Of a stretch of DNA of 64,000 bases, positions 46,705 to 58,587 are shown piece by piece. Location of the stretch: positions 11,380,355 to 11,444,354 of the forward strand of contig CM070566.1 of the NCBI GenBank assembly GCA_036346405.1, given 5' to 3'. The notes beneath the pieces were generated by a model. It was not told where the DNA came from and made no database searches. It saw only the letters and a program-made list of their open reading frames with translations. How positions within the stretch are numbered: position 1 is the first letter of the stretch; the number at the start of each line of letters is the position of its first letter. A program made the position numbers and the translations under genes. This DNA comes from Phyllostachys edulis. Taxonomy: Eukaryota > Streptophyta > Magnoliopsida > Poales > Poaceae.

Positions 46705-49700
46705 CAAGTGGGTAGGATTGAGAATGTTTCTTGTGTGTCTTGTGAGGCTTTAAAGGTTGAGGTAGCTCTTGTTAAAGAAAAGCTTGTTAGGACAATCAAG
46801 TCGAATAGGTGTGTCACCTGTAAGGATCTAGCCAAAGAAAATGATTACCTCAAAAAGGACTCTTGAGAGATTTTCTTGTGGGAAGAAGAACATTAACATG
46901 ATCCTTGATCAATCTAAGGTGAGTGTGAAGAATAGTGGCTTAGGATTTAATTCTTTAGATAATTCTAAGAATCACCCACCTAAGGTTGTGAGAGTTGTTA
47001 AGAGTGGCTTGATTGAGGTAGAACCCCCTGAGCCATCTAAGATAGTCTTTAGATCTGCAGGTTTTACCCAAACCCTTTCTAGCAAGAATGATGCTTCTAT
47101 TTCAGAAGGTTAGACCTCTTAAAAGGTCAAGTATCATTGCACTTTCTCCAAGAAGGATGGTCACTTAGTTGAGTTTTGCTTCTATAGAGCTAAGAGTGAG
47201 AGGAAGGAGAGAGTGCGTGCTTTCAAGTCCATTAGAGGAGTTCTTTCACCTACGAGTGTCTCTAGAGCTAGGCAGCCTGTCTTTCCTGCTAGACATAGGT
47301 CTAGGTTTGTAGATGACTTCTTTAACTCTTTTGGGAGCTCTAGGCAGCATTTTGGGTTAGGATATCATGAGAAGAGATCACGGGTAGCATCTAGACTAAG
47401 GGAGTACTGACCTTTTGGTAGGTCGATTTGAAGAAGTCTAGGTGGTTCTCGTGTGCATTCTTATGATTATCCCTCTAACCATTTTATTGCTGCTTCTACT
47501 GCTGTTCCTAAGCATCGTGTGGCTCAGTACTAGATTCCCAAGTCATTTATCGCTAACCTTGATCTTGAGGCACGATGTTCCCTGTTAGGTGCTCTATAGG
47601 TTAAATGCGTGCGAGGAAGGAGGACATATGGCTCGTTAACTCTGGTTGTTCTCGTCACATGACCGAAAATTCTAGATGGTTCTCCTCCCTCATACGTGCA
47701 TCCGGAAATGAGTTGATCACATTTGGGGATGTTTCTACCGGGACCGTGACAGCCAAGGGCACAGTGCGCGTCAACAACAACTTCATGCTTAAGGATGTCG
47801 CTTTGGTAAGTAAGCTGAGGTATAATTTGCTATCTATTTCTCAGCTTCTTGATGAGGGTCTGGAAGTGAGGTTCAAGAATGGTGAGTGTAGAGTACTAGA
47901 CTCCTCGGGTGAGCGTGTCTTTGGGATCTCTAGGTTTGAGAAGATCTTTAGTGTTGATTTCAGTATATCTTCTTCTTCCAGCCGTAGGTGTCTTGTGGCT
48001 TCAGACTCTCATGATCTAGTGTTGTGGCACCGTAGGCTTGGATATATAGGCTTTGACCATTTGACCAGGATCAATAGTAAGGACTTGATTAGAGATTTGC
48101 CTAAGCTTAAGAATGTTAGAGACCTAGTGTGTACACCCTGTAGGCATAGTAAGATGGTTTCTGCTTCTCATCCACCTCTTACTCTAATGATGTCTGATAG
48201 ATTTGGTCAGCTCTTGCACTTAGACACGGTTGACCCTTCTAGAGTTCAGTCTGCAGAAGGGAAGTGGTATGTGCTTGTGATTGTGGATGACTTCTCCAGG
48301 TATTCATGGGTATATTTTCTGGTTTCTAAGGATGAGGCTTTTGGCTGTTTTAGAGAGTTGGCCCTTAGACTAGCTGTTGACCTTTCTGGAGCTTTAAAGA
48401 CCATTAGAAGTGACAATGGCACAGAATTCAAGAACTCTTTGCCACTTTCTGCACTGAGAGAGGACTTGAGCACCAGTTCTCTTCACCTAGAGTTCCCCAG
48501 CAGAATGGGGTTGTAGAGAGGAAGAACAGAACCCTTGTAGAAATGGCTAGGACCATACTAGATGAGCATAGCACACCTAGGAGGTATTGGGCTGAGGCGA
48601 TCTCTACTGCTTGCTATGTGTCCAATAGGGTGTTCTTGAGATATATCATAGGAAAGACTTCTTTTGAGCTTAGATTTGGTCATAGGCCTAAACTCTCTCA
48701 TTTCAAGATTTTTGGTTGCAAGTGCTTCATTCTTAAACATGGAAACTTGGACAAATTTGAATCGAGATGTTATGATGGCATTTTTCTTGGATATCCTGCT
48801 CATTCTCGTGGCTATCGTGTATTTAATTTGGATACTAATAAAATTGTTGAGACTTGTGAAGTCACTTTTGATGAGGCTAGTCACGGTACTAGACACGATC
48901 TCAGCAGTACACGGTGTTCCTAATATTCGAGAAAGCATCTTCGTCGACGATGACTCTGACATAGAGGATGAAGGTCCAATCTATCCTCCAGTCATCTTTG
49001 AGATGGTTGGAGAGCTTGCTTATACTTCTCCAGCTTCAGCTGAGCAACCTCCTCCTATTTTCACTAGCAATTCAAGTGGCAAGCCCCTAGAAGTCTATGT
49101 CAAGAAACCTCCTGATTTTGAAAATCATAAGTTTCCAAATCATGTGTTTAAGCTCTCCAAAGCCTTGTATGGATTGAAGCAAGCCCCTAGAGCTTGGTAT
49201 GATAGGCTTAAGAGTTTCTTGCTTAATAATGAGTTCAAAATGGGAATGGTAGATAAATCCTTGTTCACTCTTAGGCATGGCAATGACTTTTTACTGGTTC
49301 AGATTTATGTGGATGATATCATATTCGGTGGTTCCTCTCATGCTATGGTTTCCAAATTTTCAGACTCTATGAGCAGGGAATTCGAAATGAGTATGATGGG
49401 CGAGCTGACTTTCTTCCTTGGTCTTCAAGTCAAGCAACTGAAAGAAGGTACCTTCATTCATCAAAGCAAGTACACAAAGGACCTTCTTCGACGCTTCAAC
49501 ATAGGAAGCAGCAAGCCAATGTCTACTCCTATTGTCACTTCTACCGTGCTGGATCCTGATGAGGATGGAGAGCCCGTGGACCAGAAGGAGTATCGCAGCA
49601 TGATTGGCTCCCTCCTCTACCTCACGGCGTCGAGGCCAGACATACAGTTTGATGTGTGTTTGTGCGCTCGATTTCAGGCTTCCCCTCGTGCCTCACATCG

Positions 49701-49925
49701 TCACGCAGTGTGTCGCATCTTTAGGTACGTCTAGGACACTCTTGACTTTGGACTCTGGTATTCTTCTGATTCTGCTCTCTCCATTCGAGTTTTTTCTAAT
49801 GCTGATTTTACGAGGTGTAGAGTGGATAGGAAGATTACTTCTGGCACTTGTCATTTCTTAGGCATCTCTCTTATCTCTTGGTCTTCTAGGAAGCAGTCCT
49901 CTGTTGCACAATCCACTGCCGATTG
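46705..49925 (+). pseudogene. Copia element A pol: protease, integrase, partial RT and RNase H
   Basis: 46841-47605 is broken linker sequence. 47605-48516 encodes the protease region with Asn for the catalytic Asp (WLVNSGCSRHM), a GAG-pre-integrase motif (LVLWHRRLGYIGFDHL...CRHSK), and an integrase core (YVLVIVDDFSRYSWVYFL, IRSDNGTEF). A frameshift follows; integrase continues 48543-48923 (ARTILDEHSTPRRYWAEAIS, GCKCFILKHG). RT (48930-49735) lacks its N-terminal part but keeps KALYGLKQAPRAWYDRL, IYVDDIIFGG, and FLGLQVKQLKEGTFIHQSKY. RNase H stops abruptly at ISWSSRKQSSVAQSTA (~49920). It is a dead element. Confidence 0.8.
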
Positions 49926-50265
49926 GACAAGGATGACCGAACAGGCAGTTTGGTGCGACGGGTTGGATCAAGCGGCGAGGGGGTCGGTGCAAGTGCCTTG
50001 GTGGTTTCGACGGGAGCCCGACGGGAGAGACTTGCCGACATGATAAGAGCCATTGATCAACCTACACGTGGCGAAGTAGGCGAGTGCTTCACCAAGATTG
50101 GACTTGGTCTTCGGAGAAAGATTACGAAGGGGTATTTTGGTAATTTCACCATATACCGCCTTGGTAACCTTGGGCTAAACCGTAGCGCAAGACGACGCAA
50201 GGAGAAGCGATTTAGGTCAAGTGAAGATGAAGATGGCTCTTTAATATGCGTGCGTGAGTTAAACC
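49926..50265. other. Unrelated filler between copia RNase H and the 3' LTR
   Basis: At ~49922 RNase H coding switches to a sequence I cannot place (gaccgaacaggcagtttggtg ... gacgacgcaaggagaagcg), ending where recognisable LTR resumes at 50266. The rest of pol, the polypurine tract and the LTR start are missing, so this is a deletion-plus-filler junction or a recombinant segment. Confidence 0.5.
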
Positions 50266-50616
50266 CGTTTTTTGTTTTGACTCGATTTTTGAACGCCCTT
50301 CACTCAAATGGAAAAAGGTCAGAACTTTGGCAAAGATCTTGACAATCGTTGCTTGGAATAGGTTTCTGATATCCTTAGGAAGGTGTGTCTCAAGTTTCAT
50401 CAAGTTTGGAATCGTAGATCAAAAGTTAGATCAATTTGTGCTTTGGACGTCGGGTTGTTTTCCCTGTTCATAATCAGGTGCGGTCAGACCGCTCGATGCA
50501 CGCCGGTCAGACCTCTTGGTGCACACCGGTCGGACCACCAGACTCATTTAGGGTTTGAGTTTTTGTGTCTTTTGCTTTGGGGTTTTAGGTTAGATTCAAC
50601 ACAAGTTTTCTACTGT
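50266..50616 (+). repeat. Copia element A, 3' LTR, left part
   Basis: It matches 44361-44711 of the 5' LTR until ...acacaagttttctactgt, where element B begins. The LTR resumes at 62091. Confidence 0.85.
50612..50616. other. 5-bp target duplication of element B, left copy
   Basis: ACTGT at 50612-50616 and again at 62086-62090, immediately outside the two element B LTRs. The uninterrupted 5' LTR of element A reads actat at this site, so the empty site is identifiable. Confidence 0.92.
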
Positions 50617-51130
50617 TGAAGAATCTAGACCTACCATTATGTGTTAATGGGGTTTTGGTGATTAATGACAAATCTAATTGTGAGACTAACACTTTCATTG
50701 ATATACATATTGTGTAGTCTTATTTGGATATAAAAGGTAATAATCATGAAGGCATGCATGTGATTAATGACAAATCCAATTCATTGGATAAACAAAAGGA
50801 AAATCCAAACAGTATGCATTCATAATGATGAATCTATTTGTGAGACTAACATTTCTATTTGTTATATCATGTTTAGTCTCGTTTGGATATAAAGATCAAA
50901 AGAGGTATGCATTCTACTTTGTATTCATATATCTTGTTGCATTCCTCGGATCCAAAATATAGGTTGAACTCCACCAAAAGTCTAACTTGAATATGTGCAT
51001 ATGTTTCCATTACACATTTGTGTATGCACACATTTAGGGAGCTCAATCTATGTTTTGTGGTTTCATTAGTATTGATCCATATTTCCTTGTCCATATACAA
51101 TTGGGATCTTTACTTTGAAACATGTCCTTT

Positions 51131-51760
51131 GAATATATTTAACTTGCATAGTTAATTTATTCATATGAGTATATGAGACTTGTGTAGTTCATATATTCTT
51201 GAATGTATTTAACTTGTGTAGTTAATATATTCATATGAGTATATATATAACTTGTGTAGTTCAGTATATACTCATATCCTTGAATATATTTAACTTGTGT
51301 AGTTAATATATTCATGTGAGTATATATAACTTGTGTAGTTTATATATGCTCATATTCTTGAATATATATAACTTATGTAGTTAGTATATTCAAGTGTGTA
51401 TATATGACTTGTGTAGTCTATATACACTTATATGTGAGTATAACATAACTTGTGTAGTTTATGTGTGCTCACATATTCTTGAATATGTTTAACTTATGTA
51501 GTTAATCTATTCATAAGAGTGTATAAGACTTGTGTAGTCTATATATACTTATATGTGAGTAGAACATAACTAGTGTAGTTCATGTGTACTCACATATCTT
51601 TGAATATGTTTAACTTGTGTAGTTAATATATTCATATGAGTATATGAGACTTATGTAGTTAATATATGCTCATGTATTCTTGAGTTAATACGACTTGTGT
51701 AGTTCAGTATACACTCATGTTGAGTATATATAACTTATGTAGTACTTATATACTCATACC
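51131..51760. repeat. Hairpin array class 1 (AT-rich stems, TGTGT loops), 5' LTR of B
   Basis: About sixteen consecutive units at ~39-base pitch, each an inverted repeat around a five-base loop, mostly TGTGT (also TATGT, TGCAT, AGTGT). Inner stems are (A/G)ACT...AGT(T/C). Examples: 51281-51314 has arms TGAATATATTTAACT/AGTTAATATATTCA with one bulge; the units near 51393-51428 and 51517-51550 have GACT/AGTC instead of AACT/AGTT. Repeated in the 3' LTR at ~59114-59742. Confidence 0.9.
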
Positions 51761-51948
51761 AAACTCTATTCAATTATTTGCTATTGAAGTGGTTATCATC
51801 AATTACCAATGAGGGAAAGATTGTGGTATCTTGTCCCGCCATTATGAGTTAATGGTATGTTGTGGTAATTAATGATAATCATATTGTGGAACTAACATTT
51901 TCCATGAGTTGGATGAATAGGTTATGTTCCAGGTGGTTGATGACTTGG

Positions 51949-52196
51949 GATGACATCATGTGTTGATAGTCATCAAGTCAAGAAGAGATGATCATGTGTT
52001 GATCATCAAGTCAAGTGAAGACCCATCATGAGTTGATGGATGTCAAGTGAAGAGTGCATCATGTGTTGATGCATATCAAGACTTCGGGATGGAAGATGTC
52101 ATCATGTGTTGATGAGCATCAAGTCAAGATCCCGAAGTAAAGCTTCATCATGTGTTGATGAAGGTCAAGTAAGAGATGCATCATGAGTTGATGCAT
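51949..52196. repeat. Hairpin array class 2 (ATCA-TGTGT-TGAT core), 5' LTR of B
   Basis: Seven units share the core ATCA-TG(T/A)GT-TGAT. Outer stem sequences differ but pair: 51987-52007 GATG/CATC; 52023-52039 CC/GG; 52055-52073 TGC/GCA; 52095-52120 GATG.TC/GA.CATC with one bulge; 52143-52163 CTTC/GAAG; 52176-52196 ATGC/GCAT; and 51949-51974 GATGAC/GTCATC with one bulge. Most units are followed by atcaagtcaag-like spacers. The same array is in the 3' LTR at ~59929-60174. Confidence 0.92.
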
Positions 52197-54101
52197 ATCA
52201 AGTCAAGAACCGGAGTTGAAGCAAGGATGTGCGTCATCAAGCTTCAAGTGTTTGCGCAAGGCAAAGGTATGACTAGCTAGGGCTAAGGATGTGTTCCTAG
52301 TCTTTTACCGGTCTCGGTGTTTTGTTGGTAGACCGGATTGCTAGTATAGGTTGCCGTACTATTAAGAGGGGTCTTTGACTAGTAGCTTGAGTTTGTCATG
52401 TGTTGATAGCTCATTGTGTTTGCTCTAGCTCACTTTAACATGTTGCCAATATTTGTGAATGTGTTTTACAAATAGTTGTGGCTCATGGTTAATCCTTGTA
52501 GCATGTGACTTAAGTTTGCGAATCGTTTTGCAAATGGTGTAAGTCCATGTACCTTATTCCTTGTGGTGTGATTCTAAAAGTGTGCAAATGTGTTTTGCAA
52601 CTTGTTGAGAATCTCACTTAAGCCCTTGTGTGCATTATGCATCAAATTAGCAAATGTGTTTTGCAATTTGAGTTGAAGCGAATGCAATCTGTGTTTCTCG
52701 GAAAATCGGATGAACCGACGTGTAACGTCGCGGTACAACCGGATGCGGTCATACCGGCGATTATCAATGATGCGACCCTTTTCTTGAGCATGTGTTGCTC
52801 GGGTGTGGAGCGGTAGTACCAAATGTCTTGGCGAGCTGACGACCGTAGGGGCCGGCCATTCCGATTATTTGTTAGCGGTTCGGTTTTTCCGAGAAGATGC
52901 ATTTGTTGCTCATCTTTGTTTTGAGAAACCCTTGAGCGATGCGACCGTTAGTGTTTAGGAGCGACGACGCGATGCGGTTCGACCGCTTTCTTGGTGCGGT
53001 TGTAAAATTCGCAACGCTTGTTCGTGGGACTTAGCCGCATTTGGCTCCTTTGTGGAGCGATGCGACCGCAGTGTTTGTGCGGTTGTACTGATTGTTCTTG
53101 ACGACCGGGCCTTAGTTGGCGGTCGTTCGATTTGGTGACCAACGGCTAGTTTTATAGCCGTTGGAGGAAAAGCGATACGACCGCCCCATAACGGCGGTCG
53201 TTCGATTTCCTAACTTTTTCAACAGACTTTGTCCCAACGGCTAGTTTTTGTGTGTGGGCTATAAATACCCACCTTGGCCGTGTGAGGAGAGTTGTCGGTG
53301 CCCCTTTGAGTTCTTTTGAGCTAGTGCAAGCCTCTCATACTCTTTTGTGCATGTGTTGCACTTAGTGAGGTTAGAGAGCAAACCCTAAGTGCATGTGTTG
53401 CCTTAGGTTGTGGATTTCAGATCCATAGAGCTTTGACACTTGATTGGTTCAAGTGAGAGTTAGAGTCTTGTTACTCTTGGTGTTTGCCGACACCTAGACG
53501 GCGTGGGCGTCGTGGCGCCAAGTGAGCTTCTCAAAGAAGATTGTGAGAAGACCAAGGTTTGTGAGTGGCGTGGTGCTCACCATCTCCTGAGTGGAGGAAA
53601 GAGCAACCCAAGTGGAGCGAGGTGTTTGATCCTCGGAGAAGGCTTAATTCGTGGAGCCGCCCAATTAGTTTGGGTTTCCCTCAACGTGGATTAGGGAGAC
53701 CAAGCAAGTCTCGATTCACCACGGTAAAACATAACCGTGTCCATTGTGGTTTGCATCCTTGTGCCTTACTATTGCATTTACATTCATTGTGTATGAATGC
53801 TTGCTTTACATTGTGCAATTTATATACCTTGTATTAAATTGCTTATTCATTGTGTATGATTGCAATTGTTCGTTGTGCTATTCATCATTGCTAGAATTGA
53901 TTAGCTTACAAGTCATATGCTTAATTGATATACTTATTAATAGACTTGTATTGTTGGTGCACTTAGGGGAACCTAGTTGATTTAGGCTTTAATTGTGCAA
54001 AACCGTATTTGTATTAGCTTCCGCATTAGAAATCGGTTTTAGAGCCTAAAGGAATTTAAAACGCCTATTCACCCCCTAGTCGGCCACCTCGATCTTACAA
54101 G

Positions 54102-54113
54102 TGGTATCAGAGC
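54102..54113 (+). other. Primer-binding site of element B
   Basis: TGGTATCAGAGC, two bases after the LTR end at 54099; complementary to the 3' end of initiator methionine tRNA, the usual plant copia primer. Confidence 0.9.
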
Positions 54114-54156
54114 TTGGTCTCTCATTTATTAGACTTAACCGTCTAGAGAGTAAAGG

Positions 54157-55824
54157 ATGGCGACTAGAGATTTAGTGCACCTTGGTGAAGCACCTAAATT
54201 TGATGGCACAAATTATGCTCATTGGAAAATCCGCATGTCATGTTATTTTAAGGCCATGGGCCTAAATATATGGCGGATTGTAGATGTTGGCTTTTCTCCT
54301 CTATTGGATCAACTAGCTCCAACAATTGAGGAAGAGAAATGCTTACATCTCGATGCCAAAGCAACTAACGCTTTATTTAGTGCTTTGAGTGTAGATGTGT
54401 TCTATACGGTATGCGATTTCAAGAACACTCATGAAATGTGGACACAACTTCAAACATATTATGAAATGTCCATTTCAACTAATGAGGATTGCATACAAGA
54501 GAGGTCGTCGGAGAAGAATGCTCAATCTCCAACTCGACGACGATGAATGCACAAGCACCTCCACAAATGATGAGTGCATTCAAGAGTGGACATCGGGATA
54601 TGAATGCTCAATCTCAAACTCCGATGATGAAAAGTCCACAAGCTCCTCCACATCAACTTCTAGCTTGAAAATAATGACATATCAACTCTATCAACATCGC
54701 CTCATTGCTTTATGGCAAAAGGTAAAAAGAAGGTATATAATGATGATGATAATGATGAACCTTCATATGATGAGTTGATAGATATGCTAGAAAAACAAAA
54801 TGTTTTTATGGGAAAGGAGGTTTCAAAATTCAAAGTTTTGAAGAAAGAATTGAACTTGCTTCAAAATAATTATGATGTTCTAAAGAATGAACATGAAACC
54901 CTCCTTCTTAAAAATTATACTAGCTCTAAAGTGGATATAGGAATAACATGTGATTTATTAGATGATATGCCATGCATAGCTCCTATTTCATGCAATTCAT
55001 CTAAAATCAATATATCCACTTCTTGTGATGATTTAATTGATATGCCTTGTTGCTCTAAATTAGATGCTCCTATTTCTTCTATGCTTGTTGAGACTAACCT
55101 TGTAGAGGAAAACAAAAAGCTCAAGGCCCAAGTCTCAAGTTTGAAGAATGACTTGGATAGAAGCTATAAAGGGAAGGCTACTCTCGATGAAATATTGAGC
55201 AAGCAAATATGCTTACAAGATAAGAGTGGCATTGGATTTACTCCCAAGAAGAAAAAGGAAAATAGCAAAATGAGGCACAATGCAAGACACACGAAGAATA
55301 TTAAGTGCCTTAATTGTCATGAGAAGGGTCACATTTCCTCCGTGTGTCCTAATAAGGAAAATGACAAGAGAGGACTTGGTTTTGTCACCAAGAAGAAGAT
55401 GAAGAACATCCCAAAGCCAAATGGAAGACAATTCAAAAATGTCAAGTGCTTTGGATGCAAGAAGAATGGTCACATTGCCTCGGTGTGTCCAAATCAAAAG
55501 GATGTCAAGTCAAGACATTCAAAGAAGAGGCAAGCCGGAATTGAGCAAGATAAGAAGACATCAAGGGGAAGCAAAAGCCCTACTTGCTACAATTGCCGGG
55601 AGAAAGGACATTTTAGTAAAGAATGTCCCAAAGGTATCACTCCTAAGCCTATCATCTATAATGATCATTATTTGCTTAGGAAGGATAGAAATGGCAATGT
55701 GTTTGCTAGGAATGTTAGTTTACATAAAACTAATGCTAGGGCCATTTGGGTGCCCAAAAGTGTTGTGACTAACATTCATGGACCCAACCAAGTATTGGGT
55801 ACCAAAATGCGCTTAAATGATTAA
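54157..55824 (+). CDS. Element B Gag with three CCHC zinc knuckles
   Basis: Starts with a copia-type Gag N-terminus (LGEAPKFDGTNYAHWKIRM), a UBN2-like core (NALFSALSVDVFYTVCDF), a Ser/Asp-rich linker, then MAKGKKKVYNDDDNDEPSYD, a heptad-rich stretch, and three zinc knuckles: CLNCHEKGHISSVC (~55311), CFGCKKNGHIASVC (~55449) and CYNCREKGHFSKEC (~55588). The last frame (54712-55824) ends at TAA. The Gag is split by apparent frameshifts near 54500-54540 and 54690; they may be real or consensus errors. Gag forms the particle and its knuckles bind RNA. Three knuckles is more than the single one usual in copia Gag. Confidence 0.82.
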
Positions 55825-58587
55825 ATAGGTACTTGGAGAAGCATTGGAGGTTTGGCTCATATATGAAGAGGTGGATTCCATCATATACAAAATTGGAGCC
55901 AAGCTTAAGGAAGATAAATTCATATCATAAACCAATGCTATCTCGGTAACAAGTATTTACATTGAAGTATCTAGCCCTTATACCTTGCGTAGGTTGTATT
56001 CATGTAAAATCTTAAAAAGGGTTGTTCTTGCTCTTGTGCTAATTCGTTGTTATTAATTTCTTGAGCAAGAAAGTGGTGGCACATTAAGGGGGAGTGCTAA
56101 ATCATAACCATGTATACCACATCCCTAAGTGTGCCCAAATAAATTAAGTGCTAGTATTGTTTCTCAAAAATAAGCCATTTAGCCAAAAGTCAAAATTCTT
56201 GAAATTATTAGTATATACTTTGAAAAACTAGTTGCAAAATGTATACAAATGATTTCCAAATGTTTTCAAAGGTTTTGGTTCAAGAAAAAAACTATTTCAA
56301 ATGAAAATGAGTTTCTAGCCAAAATTGTAGATCATAGTATCTTGTTTTTGACCAAAACTAGATTTTTGTGTAAAATCTATTCTAAAAGGAATTTGACTTT
56401 TGTCCCAAAATGAAAATGATAGAATTGGCTATTCTAAACAATTTTGGTATTCAAAATATTTCCAAAAGGCCAACCTATCAAAAGTTATTCGATTTTGAAA
56501 CTCATCCAAAATTCAAGGTTGACCTAAGTGGTCACTTTCTAGCACTTAAGTGAGTTTTGCCATATGAACCAAAACTATTCACATGAAAAGGTCCATAATG
56601 GTATTTATAACTCATACATGAAATTTGATGCCTTAATTTCTTCATTTGCTCAAATTTGGTTCTTTTGGAGAAGTTTCTCAAAAATGAGCTTTATTGCGAA
56701 AATCAAAAGACTAATTCATAAAAACTATATTCATTGAAGTTTACTATCTCCAATCTAATGCATAAGGATCCTAAGTAACATTTATTTGAATATTAAAACA
56801 AAGGATCATTTGCAAAATTTCCTATTCCTTGATCTATTCGAAGCTCCGTGAAAATCGAACGATAGGAGTTATTCAGCGGTACAACCGATTTTGATGACGA
56901 CCGCCTTTGCACAATGCATACGATCGAAGAACGGTATGACCGAAATTGAACTGCGGTTGTACCGATTTTGTTGTTTTGGCATCAATTGATTCCATTTCAA
57001 TTCTATTCAATTCTAAATCTTTTGATTGCCTCCTCATGTCAAGATTGATCCTTGTTATCCTTGCAAGCTACTCACTACTAATTGTCCTTGATTGCAAGTG
57101 CAATTACTCAAGTGGTATCCTTTCCAAGAGTAGCTTCTCAAAATCATCTTGACATCGAAAAGATTCAAATCTAAATCTTTTTGGCTATCCTCTCAAGTCA
57201 AGTTGATCCTTGTAATCCTTGCAAGCTACCCACTCATGCTTTGTTGACTCCAAATACCATTTTGATCCTTGTGATATGTTTATCATTCAAGTGGTATTCC
57301 TTTAAGTGGTAGCACCTTTTGATCATCTTGATCTAGGCATGGAATTCATATTACTTATGTTTACAAGTGGTATTCTTCAAATGATATCATCTTGTCTTTA
57401 TAAGTGGTATTCTTTCTAGTGATATCCTTCAAGTGGTATACTTCTTATACCCACCTACAAGTGATATCTATTTCAATCCTTGCCAATCAATTCTTTTCAA
57501 ACCAAGCTCTCTCCGATACCTAAAATTCATGATATATCTTTTTCATGTGGTATCTCTCGATACTTTCATTTCATGATATATCTTTTCAAGTGGTATCTAT
57601 CTAAGTCTTATCTCTCCAAGTGGTACCAAGTATCTACAAGTGGAATTAATTATTATTTGGTATCATCTTTGCTTTCAAGCCTTGTCGACGCATGTTTTCT
57701 TCAAGTGGTATCAACATGTGGATTTACAAGAGTATTATTTTCAAGTGGTATCTACAAAGTGATGTATAAGGATTATCTTACAAGTGGGTACACATAAAGA
57801 CATTGGGGGAGAATGCTTTTGTGCCTAATGTCAAAAGAGAGAGTTTTTGGATGCAAATCAAAGATCAAGTGGAAGAAGTAGAAGTCATCTTAAGTGTTGG
57901 ATGGACATATTTCAAAAGGATGACAAAGAGGAGATAATTGATAAAGGAACTTTTGTGGTCAAAAGAAAAGATATGGATTGACGAAGAAAACTCTTTGTGT
58001 GTCAAAGAAGTATCGTCAAGAAGAAAACCTTTGTGTGTCAAAGGAGAAGAATGTCTGTTTTCAAGAGGAACCTTTGTGTAAGGGGAGTTTTCCTAAAAGG
58101 TTTTGAAAAAGTATTATTGAAAAATGTTTTGATTTTTAAATGGGTAATCTATTATATGGGAAAACCAATTTAAAAAGACTCCTTATGGCTTCGTTTTACT
58201 TTGGATTTTTGTTGTCTTATGACAAAAGGGGAGTATGCTTATTTGCTCAAAATAAACTGAGTTTTATTGCCTAGCTGATAAGTTTTGCAAAGACTCTCCT
58301 TTTGCTTAAGATTTGTTTCGGTTTTGGTGCTTAATGCCAAAAGGGAGAATTTGTATGAGCTACATTTGGATGTTAATTTGTATGAGCTTTATTTGTTATT
58401 CTCTTGATCTCTTGTGTTGCCTAAAAGGGGAGAATCAAGGGGAGAATCTTGTGGTGCCAAAAGTGGGAGTTTACCAAGATTCTCTTGTCATTTCAATGCA
58501 TGCATATAGTCAAATAGCCTAATTGATTATCCTATGTTGACTTATATCCAAATGTTGTCATTTATAAAGGATTTGTCATCAATCACC
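55825..58587. other. Element B non-coding 3' internal region
   Basis: Long AT-rich stretch with no domain on either strand. It includes cggtacaaccg-type motifs at 56876-56970, the repeated caagtggtatc motif (57109-57790) and repeated phrases such as ggggagaat and tttgtgtgtcaaag near 57800-58450. It probably replaces pol in the autonomous ancestor. Confidence 0.6.
57109..57790 (+). repeat. ~15 copies of a caagtggtatc motif resembling the LTR/PBS junction
   Basis: Clear copies start near 57109, 57288, 57364, 57429, 57586, 57617, 57700 and 57740 (caagtggtat plus c/t/a); weaker variants lie near 57303, 57401, 57457, 57544, 57636 and 57780. The 5' LTR junction with the primer-binding site reads acaagtggtatcagagc (54098-54113). 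Confidence 0.75.

Larger units (their letters stand above)
50617..54099 (+). repeat. Element B 5' LTR, 3,483 bp
   Basis: Starts tgaagaatctagacctacc and ends cacctcgatcttaca. Nearly identical to 58600-62085 (3,486 bp), so insertion was recent. It contains the hairpin arrays at 51131-51760 and 51949-52196. Later come a cluster of cggt/accg motifs (52690-53200) and a probable TATA-like ggctataaatacccacc at ~53260, consistent with a promoter about 840 bases before the LTR end. If so, the hairpin arrays lie in U3, and the genomic RNA would carry them near its 3' end. Confidence 0.92.

Noticed and set aside
51131..52200. Regularly spaced palindromic repeats superficially like a CRISPR array
   Set aside because: The host is a plant nuclear genome, repeats are part of an LTR present in two copies, spacers are also repetitive, and there are no cas genes.
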